From: RUG626 sp964553775
GTDB taxonomy: Bacteria > Bacillota > Clostridia > Oscillospirales > Oscillospiraceae
Length of the DNA stretch: 20,701 nt
Direction: 5' to 3'
Assembly: GCA_964553775.1 (NCBI GenBank)
Contig: CAZKLU010000034.1
Location: forward strand, 1 to 20,701
In this document: positions 15,880-20,701 of the stretch, piece by piece
How positions within the stretch are numbered: position 1 is the first letter of the stretch
Layout of the letters: each line of letters starts with the position of its first letter
The notes under the pieces: model-generated
What the model was told of the DNA's origin: nothing
The model's database searches: none
Seen by the model: only the letters and a program-made list of their open reading frames with translations
Program-made: the position numbers and the translations under genes

Positions 15880-17784
15880 CTATGAAATTGTCGTGTGCCT
15901 GTAGTAATTCGAGTCAAGGATCTCATCGTTTATAACGTGGTATCTCCGTACATAATCGCTCATCTCGGCGATCTCATCATCTGTCATTCCGTAGTTCCAG
16001 ACGACTTCCCCATCCTTGATGTACGCGTCCTTCGTAAGCCATGTCATGTTCGCGAAAAATACATAGCCCTCGTAATTCGGGTCAAACACATCGTTTCCCA
16101 TAACATTGCGCGGAACCTCAAGTCCGAAGAGATTCGCCATTGTCGGCAGCATATCGGTGGTCTGCATATACTTGTCAACCTCCATGCCCTCGGAAAGAGA
16201 TGTCGAGTAAATCATAAAAGCTGTGCGTTCCAGAACCGTGTCTCCGGTGAGTTCCTCCTGCATCGCGTTCAAATAGTCAAAGTCGCTGTAACCGTAGCAG
16301 TAGTGGTCTGAAAACGCCACTATCACTGTATCATCTAAAATCCCGTCCTCCCGAAGCCGTTCAATAAGCTCCGCAAACATATCATCGGTGAGCCGCACTT
16401 TCGCTTTGAGTGCTGTAAGCTCATCAAGCTCATCACCGCTATACTCCTCATGTTCAATGGCAGCCTCTTTTGTCAGTTTGCCGCTTGTATACGGAGCGTG
16501 AGGACTTATAGTAATCAGGAACGCCATGAATTTATCGTCCCCTGTGATGTCATGGTACAGATCATCGCACCGCGCAAAATAGGTGTCGTTGTCGCGATCC
16601 ACATCCGCGTCGGGGTAATCGTCAAAGCAGTGGTACGCGGAATATCCAAAAGCGACGTGCATGGAGCCGCGATTATAATAGCTTGCATCACTGCGATGGT
16701 ATGAGTTCGCGCTGTATCCCGCTTCGGTGAAGAGACTCGCAAGCGAGCGGGAGAAGTCGTTGTGGGCAAGACCGTATGCGGCGTTGCTGCTTGTATACGG
16801 GTACACTCCGGTGTTGAACGCAAATTCAGTGTTGAATGTATATCCGGTGGCGTACTCAGGAGTGTACATTCGCGTAAAATTGATGCCGTTTTGCTCCATC
16901 ATCCAGAGTGTCGGCGTGTCCTCCTCGGTTATGAGCCAGTCGTCAAGGCTTTCCATCATCACGAATATGACATTCTTGCCCTCGAAAATTCCGGTCATTT
17001 CGTTGTCCTCGTGAACCGCCTTCTCAAGGAAAAATTCGTCTATCTCCTCAATAGTCTCGCTGTCGCCTTCCAAAATTCCGGCGCGTTTCAGCTCAAGCTG
17101 CACGTTCCTTGCCACAAACTGGTACGCTCCCGTGAGCTGCAAATCGAATGTGGAATTGGAGAATGTATCATACTCGAACGGCACGAGGGAGTACGCGTTC
17201 CATCTTTCCGGATTGTATTCGCCATAGAGCTTCGGGGTCAGCGCAATCGTGACTACCGCCGCAATAACCGCCGCTCCCTTGACTATGTAGTGTACAAATC
17301 CCTTTGTCCTGTCGGGAAACAGAAGTATGCCGATAACGCCTATCGCGATAAGCATTAAAACGTGCAGGGCAAAGTTCAGCGTAAGTATTCTCTCGGCGTA
17401 TGAGATGAATGTAAGCCCCTCCGACGCAAAAAGAAAATCGCTCAGATACAGGAAATTGCCCATTAGCTGGTAGTACCCGTCCTGCACAACAACATAAATC
17501 ATCGCGATATAATAAAATATGCCATACACTATCCTGCCGGAGAGCTTATTCGGCATCAGCGTCACAATTACCGAGATTATGAGCGACCACGCGACAGTAA
17601 AGAGATTCGGCGCAAGCTCCTTTATTGAGTAGTAGCCTATACTGCGCGTCACATACCTTAACCATAGATCCAAAAGAATAAACGAACCGAATATATAGAG
17701 ATATTTGATAAGCGGAAGTATCTTTCTGAACCAGAGCGGCAGCTTTTCCTCCAAAGACCGTCTCTGCTTCTCTTTTACCGGCAT
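15880..17784 (-). CDS. LtaS-family polyglycerolphosphate/phosphoglycerol transferase
   Basis: A 634-aa membrane sulfatase-fold enzyme of the lipoteichoic acid synthase family, expected to transfer glycerol-phosphate from phosphatidylglycerol outside the cell. Five N-terminal membrane helices (about 21-42, 57-78, 83-105, 134-156, 167-187) precede the extracellular domain from about 265. The metal and catalytic residues have counterparts: E278 in VMMESLDD, the nucleophile T316 in TGYTFNTEF, H429 in ISPHAPY, and D493-H494 in FSDHYCYG. The size and five-helix layout match LtaS, but a related phosphoglycerol transferase modifying another polymer or lipid is possible. The ATG at 17784 has only a weak upstream AGAAAGG. 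It is driven by a perfect consensus promoter about 100 bases upstream and is probably monocistronic. Confidence 0.9.
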   Translation of the reverse strand: MPVKEKQRRSLEEKLPLWFRKILPLIKYLYIFGSFILLDLWLRYVTRSIGYYSIKELAPNLFTVAWSLIISVIVTLMPNKLSGRIVYGIFYYIAMIYVVVQDGYYQLMGNFLYLSDFLFASEGLTFISYAERILTLNFALHVLMLIAIGVIGILLFPDRTKGFVHYIVKGAAVIAAVVTIALTPKLYGEYNPERWNAYSLVPFEYDTFSNSTFDLQLTGAYQFVARNVQLELKRAGILEGDSETIEEIDEFFLEKAVHEDNEMTGIFEGKNVIFVMMESLDDWLITEEDTPTLWMMEQNGINFTRMYTPEYATGYTFNTEFAFNTGVYPYTSSNAAYGLAHNDFSRSLASLFTEAGYSANSYHRSDASYYNRGSMHVAFGYSAYHCFDDYPDADVDRDNDTYFARCDDLYHDITGDDKFMAFLITISPHAPYTSGKLTKEAAIEHEEYSGDELDELTALKAKVRLTDDMFAELIERLREDGILDDTVIVAFSDHYCYGYSDFDYLNAMQEELTGDTVLERTAFMIYSTSLSEGMEVDKYMQTTDMLPTMANLFGLEVPRNVMGNDVFDPNYEGYVFFANMTWLTKDAYIKDGEVVWNYGMTDDEIAEMSDYVRRYHVINDEILDSNYYRHTTIS

Positions 17785-17863
17785 TAGCTTTCACTGACCT
17801 TTCTGAAGTTTTTGTAAAGTAAATTTTTACCCGCAAAACATAGTACGCGGAAAAAGAAAGTAA

Positions 17864-17892
17864 TTGACAAATCCCCGCGAATATGATAGTAT
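17864..17892 (+). promoter_or_regulatory. Rightward promoter P1, interleaved with the ltaS-like promoter
   Basis: A -35 box TTGACA (17864-17869), 17-base spacer and -10 box TAGTAT (17887-17892) preceded by TATGA (TRTGn). It points toward the gap and the SLH gene. Its -10 is one base away from the -10 of the opposite promoter. Confidence 0.68.
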
Positions 17893-17893
17893 G

Positions 17894-17922
17894 ATTATAA
17901 ACTATAAATCGCGTTATGTCAA
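17894..17922 (-). promoter_or_regulatory. Promoter of the LtaS-family gene, perfect consensus
   Basis: On the minus strand: TTGACA (17922-17917), a 17-base spacer and TATAAT (17899-17894), identical to the sigma-A consensus. Transcription should start near 17887, giving a leader of about 100 bases. Confidence 0.85.
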
Positions 17923-18007
17923 TGAACGATTTCTGGATTTTCGACGGATTTTGCGTTTAGTTCACAAATTGGCGGGTAAAAAATTCAATAAATTACAGAA
18001 AATAACA

Positions 18008-18036
18008 TTGAACTTTCGGCAAAGCTATGATATAAT
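18008..18036 (+). promoter_or_regulatory. Rightward promoter P2 upstream of the gap
   Basis: A -35 box TTGAAC (18008-18013), 17-base spacer and -10 box TATAAT (18031-18036) preceded by TATGA (TRTGn extended -10). It is a strong predicted promoter, with its start near 18043. Which gene it serves depends on what lies in the gap; the SLH gene is the nearest visible candidate. Confidence 0.78.
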
Positions 18037-18055
18037 ATTATCTGTGGTATTTTTT

Positions 18056-18114
18056 ACAGGTATGGCGCGGATAAAAGCCGCGGACTTTCCCGTCCGCCGT
18101 GCGCTCACGCCTGT
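18056..18114 (+). other. Structured leader RNA candidate downstream of P2
   Basis: Nested pairing starts 13 bases after the predicted transcription start: ACAGG (18056-18060) with CCTGT (18110-18114), GCGC (18065-18068) with GCGC (18101-18104), and a tip hairpin GCGGAC (18080-18085) with GTCCGC (18092-18097) around a 6-base loop. Internal loops separate the stems. I could not match it to a known riboswitch class. An alternative reading is a short open frame from the ATG at 18062, but it has no ribosome site. The gap begins 20 bases later. Confidence 0.4.
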
Positions 18115-18134
18115 GAATGTAATTATTCCGGCGT

Positions 18135-18234
18135 NNNNNNNNNNNNNNNNNNNNNNNNNNNNNNNNNNNNNNNNNNNNNNNNNNNNNNNNNNNNNNNNNN
18201 NNNNNNNNNNNNNNNNNNNNNNNNNNNNNNNNNN
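18135..18234. other. Assembly gap of 100 N
   Basis: A run of exactly 100 N, the usual placeholder for a scaffold join of unknown length. True distance and content between the P2 leader and the SLH gene are unknown. Any open frame read through it is meaningless. Confidence 0.97.
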
Positions 18235-18279
18235 GATATAAGCCTCTGTAAAATCAGCTTTAAGCTCAAGGAGTAAACG

Positions 18280-19326
18280 ATGAAAAAGCTAACAACAATA
18301 ATACTTACGCTTTCGCTGCTTATCTGTCTATCGAGCGCGGCGGCAACAACTCCGGGTTCCTCTGATGACCCGCTGATTTCCAAAACATACGCCGATGAGA
18401 CGTATACGCAAAAGGTTATCTCCGATGGCGAGGCTGAAATTGACGGGAGATTGGGCGCGGTATATGATGAGTATGCCGATAAGCTGTCCTCAGTCTCGTA
18501 TAACAAGGGCGCGGTATATGCCGAGTGCGAAAAAGGCTCCGAGGTGCATCTTATCTTCTGCTCAAGCATTTATCTGCTCACGGGCAGCGCAAAGTTCAAA
18601 ATTAACGACGGCGATGTTATCAACGTCAGCAAGGAGTCCGGCACGATTCAAAACGGCTCGTCTCTTGAAACCAACGTCCGATACTTCTGTCTGAATGACG
18701 AATCGACCGTTACAGTCACGTTTTCCGAGGCTTCCACAGTAATGATAGACGGTAATTTTACGGCGGGCGAGGGCGTTACAACATCGCTCAATTACTTTAC
18801 CGATGTCAAGGACACGAACTGGTACTATGACGCGGCGGTGTTCACATATAACCGCGCTCTGTTTCAGGATATTGAGACTAAGCAGTTCCGCGCCAATGAC
18901 GATATAACACGCGCCGAAATGGTATACGCTCTGTGGTCGGCTGTCGGCAAGCCGGATTGCGATACACCGACAACATTTGAGGACCTGAGAGAGAACTGGT
19001 ATGTCACGGCGGTGAGATGGGCTGTCTCGTGCGATATTATAGAGGGTATGACAACAACCGAGTTTTCGCCGGAGTCAGGACTTACCCGTCAGCAGATGGT
19101 GACAATAATGTACCGCTACACGGAATACATAGAGGGCGATACAACTCCGACTGTGGAGCTTACAGGCTTTGAGGACGCGAACTCCGTGTCAAGCTGGGCT
19201 TTGGCAGGAATGAAGTGGGCGTGTGCCGTGGGTCTTATAAACGGCATGACCGAGACAACGCTGTCACCGACAACTTCCGCTCAAAGAGCGCAGGTGGCTA
19301 CGGTGCTTATGAGATATGTAGGTTAA
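18280..19326 (+). CDS. Secreted SLH-domain surface protein
   Basis: A 348-aa exported protein. Residues 1-22 form a signal peptide (MKKLTT, hydrophobic core, SSAAA before the likely cut). Residues about 30-170 are a beta-rich region of unknown function. Three C-terminal S-layer homology repeats follow at about 172-224, 233-282 and 297-347, with YFTDVKDTNWYYDAA, FEDLRENWYVTAVRWA and GFEDANSVSSWALAGMKWA openings. SLH trimers bind secondary cell-wall polymers, so the protein should sit on the cell surface. The ITRAE motif is intact in repeat 1 (DITRAEM), altered in repeat 2 (LTRQQM) and lost in repeat 3 (AQRAQV). AAGGAG lies 6 bases before the ATG. The promoter is probably P1 or P2, if the gap is short. 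A terminator follows. Confidence 0.88.
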   Translation: MKKLTTIILTLSLLICLSSAAATTPGSSDDPLISKTYADETYTQKVISDGEAEIDGRLGAVYDEYADKLSSVSYNKGAVYAECEKGSEVHLIFCSSIYLLTGSAKFKINDGDVINVSKESGTIQNGSSLETNVRYFCLNDESTVTVTFSEASTVMIDGNFTAGEGVTTSLNYFTDVKDTNWYYDAAVFTYNRALFQDIETKQFRANDDITRAEMVYALWSAVGKPDCDTPTTFEDLRENWYVTAVRWAVSCDIIEGMTTTEFSPESGLTRQQMVTIMYRYTEYIEGDTTPTVELTGFEDANSVSSWALAGMKWACAVGLINGMTETTLSPTTSAQRAQVATVLMRYVG

Positions 19327-19340
19327 AAACGAATAGCAAG

Positions 19341-19375
19341 CCCCCGATGGTTTTAAGCCATTGGGGGTGTTTTTT
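19341..19375 (+). terminator. Terminator of the SLH gene
   Basis: A 10-base-pair stem CCCCCGATGG (19341-19350) with CCATTGGGGG (19358-19367, one G-U pair), a 7-base loop, then TGTTTTTT ending at 19375. It is 14 bases after the stop codon. Confidence 0.92.
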
Positions 19376-19439
19376 GCGAAAATCAATATTCTGTCACCTT
19401 CGGGAACGCTCACAGCGTTTGCTGAGAAGACTGCCGGTT

Positions 19440-19853
19440 TCATTCGAGACTTCTAAGCTGCCGCAGTATAGCTTCAACTCTGAATATAGCTTCGTCAACC
19501 TGCTTTTTCATGCGTGATATTTTGGACTGCACCATCATATCCGCGACAAACCCGTCAAAAAAGAAATCCGCGAATGTCAGAAAGTCTCCCACATCTATGT
19601 TCTGAACATAACCGGCAACATCGGATAACTCCCTCTGAAACGAGCGGAGATCGAGCCTTGCCCGCTCAATACAATGTTTGGCGTTATCTATTTTGGAATG
19701 TTTTATAAAGCCGACAATCGCTCCGCCACCAAAAATGTCAGCAATTCCCCATTTTCCCGCGCTTGAAAGATTTTTCTTAGCCTCCTGAAGCGATGACAGC
19801 GCGCGTTCTCCGGCTAATCTCGCTTCGTGAACTTCTTTATAAACACTGTCCAT
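19440..19853 (-). CDS. Hypothetical helical protein with a glycine-rich hydrophobic centre
   Basis: A 137-aa protein I do not recognise. Residues 1-30 and 52-82 are charged amphipathic helices, probably coiled coil (ARLAGERALSSLQEAKKNL; KIDNAKHCIERARLDLRSFQREL). Between them lies SAGKWGIADIFGGGAIVGFI (about 31-50), a short glycine-rich hydrophobic stretch. A second hydrophobic patch (DFLTFADFFFDGFVADMMV, 90-108) precedes a last helix (SKISRMKKQVDEAIFRVEAILRQL). There is no signal peptide and no full-length membrane helix. GGGGGA lies about 8 bases before the ATG, supporting a real gene. It converges with the SLH gene, and no strong promoter is visible. It may be a membrane-associated or self-assembling protein, which is a guess. 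Confidence 0.72.
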   Translation of the reverse strand: MDSVYKEVHEARLAGERALSSLQEAKKNLSSAGKWGIADIFGGGAIVGFIKHSKIDNAKHCIERARLDLRSFQRELSDVAGYVQNIDVGDFLTFADFFFDGFVADMMVQSKISRMKKQVDEAIFRVEAILRQLRSLE

Positions 19854-19936
19854 AATCAGTTCCCCCAGGTTTCATTATTAAATGCCGTGTCCGACTGAAA
19901 TTGCAATCTAAACGTTCTATGCTGTGACGCTTTTAC

Positions 19937-19970
19937 AAAAAATCCTGTGCATGGAAAACCGCGCACAGGA
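19937..19970 (-). terminator. Leftward terminator downstream of the right-edge gene
   Basis: A perfect 8-base-pair stem, TCCTGTGC (19943-19950) with GCACAGGA (19963-19970), and a 12-base loop. On the minus strand it is followed at once by TTTTTT (19942-19937). It is the first good leftward terminator after the stop of the OB-module gene, about 210 bases downstream. Confidence 0.78.
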
Positions 19971-19988
19971 CAATATGAATTATTCTTC

Positions 19989-20014
19989 GGCGGTAAAAGC
20001 CGCCTTTGTTTTTT
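19989..20014 (+). terminator. Rightward terminator-like hairpin without an obvious gene
   Basis: A GGCGG (19989-19993) and CCGCC (20000-20004) stem with a 6-base loop, followed by TTTGTTTTTT (20005-20014). No plus-strand gene lies upstream after the SLH terminator, so it either ends a small unannotated RNA or acts as a backup. Confidence 0.6.
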
Positions 20015-20019
20015 ATGTC

Positions 20020-20134
20020 GGGGCGTTTCGCAAGCTCCGTAAATCTGCTCACGAACATGACAGAATCTCCGGATGTTCAGACCTGCGGGTTCATGAAAGT
20101 CCGCTCCCGTGAATTTGCAGTCCGAAACCGCCCC
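20020..20134 (-). ncRNA. Candidate structured RNA or 3'-UTR element
   Basis: An outer stem pairs GGGGCG-TTTCG (20020-20030) with CGAAA-c-CGCCCC (20123-20134), 11 pairs with one bulge. Inside, CTGC-TCACG (20045-20053) pairs with CGTGA-attt-GCAG (20108-20120). Two further small hairpins close the branch: AACAT/ATGTT (20054-20058 with 20073-20077) and GCGG/CCGC (20085-20088 with 20101-20104). The minus strand is favoured because the leftward terminator at 19937-19970 would end such a transcript, whereas the rightward terminator stops transcription before the element. No promoter of its own is evident. I could not match it to a known family. Confidence 0.38.
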
Positions 20135-20180
20135 AACGCCATACGGTCATTCAGATGTTTTAATTCTCAGCCGCAATCAA

Positions 20181-20701
20181 TCAGTTGCTTCTGAGTGTGA
20201 CGCTCGTGATGTGCGGGTTCACACCCTCGTACCAGTAGAGGAAGCCTTCCATATCCACAACGTCACCGACGTTGAGAGCCTCAACAGCCTTGTAAACATC
20301 GGTGTCCTCGCCGCAGAGGTAGGACTCAACCGTGAATGTGTATGTTTCGCCGTTGTACGAGACGTTGAAGTAGAGGTCGCTCCCTCTCTCGCCGCTTCCA
20401 TCGTACTGGTAAAGGAACGCGCCGCCATCAACGCCGTTCTCCTCAACCGTCATGCCGGTGAATGTCACGCGCTGGTTCATGTGGTCAATCAACTCGTCCG
20501 TGCCGAGAAGCTCAGTCACATCAACAGGCTCCGCTATGTAGCTGCCGTCTATTATCTCGAATGTAGCGTCGGTGATTTCTACCTCACCTGCCCATTCGGA
20601 CTTGTAACCTGTAACTCTTATCTTTGTACCCTCTGTCAGAAGATCATAGTCGCTCTCGGAACACGCCATGTCGTAAAGGAAATACGCTCCGTCCTCGTCC
20701 T
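20181..20701 (-). CDS. 3' part of a gene with tandem OB-like modules (runs off the edge)
   Basis: The reading frame is open to the window edge, showing the last 172 residues. Two similar beta-barrel-like units are visible. The first runs from GAYFLYDM to TKIRVTGYKSEWAGEVEITD; the second from GGAFLYQYDG through LYFNVSYNGETYTFTVESYL to GDVVDMEGFLYWYEGVNPH. Both share a G-x-FLY opening and a late G-x-x-V/I-x-V/M-x-G-Y/F strand, the pattern of OB-fold modules found in secreted or lipoprotein-type proteins of gut Clostridia. The true start, any signal peptide and the upstream domains lie outside the window. The internal ATG at 20669 is not a credible start, since coding continues upstream in frame. 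Function unknown. Confidence 0.78.
   Translation of the reverse strand, partial: DEDGAYFLYDMACSESDYDLLTEGTKIRVTGYKSEWAGEVEITDATFEIIDGSYIAEPVDVTELLGTDELIDHMNQRVTFTGMTVEENGVDGGAFLYQYDGSGERGSDLYFNVSYNGETYTFTVESYLCGEDTDVYKAVEALNVGDVVDMEGFLYWYEGVNPHITSVTLRSN

Larger units (their letters stand above)
17785..18279. other. Gene-free interval between the LtaS-like and SLH genes
   Basis: This 495-base stretch (100 of them N) holds three strong promoters (17864-17892 rightward, 17894-17922 leftward, 18008-18036 rightward), the nested leader structure at 18056-18114 and the gap. The known sequence before 18056 is markedly AT-rich. A 14-codon frame at 17916 without a ribosome site is the only other open frame of note. 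I see no gene in the known part. Confidence 0.7.
19854..20180. other. Gene-free, hairpin-dense interval
   Basis: These 327 bases lie between a minus-strand gene start and the 3' end of the right-edge gene. They contain two terminator-like hairpins pointing in opposite directions (19937-19970 leftward, 19989-20014 rightward) and a branched inverted-repeat structure at 20020-20134. The only small open frame with a plausible ribosome site is 41 codons on the minus strand (20058-19933), and it runs through the hairpins. No tRNA or recognised ncRNA was found. Confidence 0.65.

Noticed and set aside
16762..17358. A 198-codon plus-strand frame
   Set aside because: It is antisense to the LtaS-family gene, whose catalytic residues and membrane helices are intact, and it has no ribosome site.
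17916..17960. A 14-codon leader peptide frame (MSMNDFWIFDGFCV)
   Set aside because: It has no ribosome site and no attenuator follows. It overlaps the opposing promoter's -35.
17864..18241. An open frame running through the N gap
   Set aside because: It is an artefact of undetermined bases. The known part has no start signal or recognisable sequence.
1..20701. CRISPR arrays, insertion sequences, tRNA or rRNA genes
   Set aside because: I saw no regularly spaced repeats, no transposase or integrase, no terminal inverted repeats with target duplications, and no tRNA-like cloverleaf ending in CCA.

Overview
The window looks like a stretch of chromosome from an anaerobic low-to-mid GC Firmicute, most likely a gut-type member of class Clostridia (Oscillospirales/Ruminococcaceae-like). 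The pointers are the miaB-mutS order, a YerC/YecD-type TrpR-like protein, a DUF4364 protein, QueH rather than QueG, a lipoteichoic-acid-synthase-like enzyme, an SLH-domain surface protein, and Gram-positive style promoters with a TRTGn element before the -10. The taxonomic call is inference from gene content, not a search. A run of exactly 100 N (18135-18234) is a conventional scaffold gap, so the sequence is probably a draft or metagenome assembly.

Left part (1-9620, all genes on +): miaB (tRNA modification), mutS (mismatch repair) and, overlapping it by 4 bases, a CPBP-family membrane protease. A strong terminator and a strong promoter follow, then a stand-alone acyl-CoA-synthetase-like AMP ligase. 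Next comes a tight housekeeping cluster: yerC-like regulator, SAM methyltransferase (ATGA overlap), hslO/Hsp33 (3-base gap) and queH (65-base gap).

Middle (9595-14153): a minus-strand pair made of a five-helix membrane protein and a 64-aa XRE-type regulator, translationally coupled, whose 3' end overlaps queH tail to tail by 26 bases. Divergent from it is a DUF4364 gene, then a DUF3810 membrane protein with a HELAH motif. On the minus strand follow a uracil-permease-family transporter and, 12 bases downstream, a flavin-binding PPOX-family protein.

Right part (14154-20701): a lysA-type decarboxylase (+), then an LtaS-family enzyme (-) driven by a perfect consensus promoter whose -10 abuts the -10 of an oppositely directed promoter. 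Then come the gap, an SLH-domain secreted protein (+), an unknown 137-aa helical protein (-), a 327-base gene-free stretch dense in inverted repeats, and the 3' part of a gene with tandem OB-like modules that runs off the right edge (-).

Most of the window is ordinary core genome. I did not find a convincing new multi-gene system. The best candidates for something undescribed are the hairpin-dense block at 19937-20134, the interleaved opposed promoters at 17864-17922, the structured leader just before the assembly gap, and the coupled membrane-protein/XRE pair at 9595-10310.
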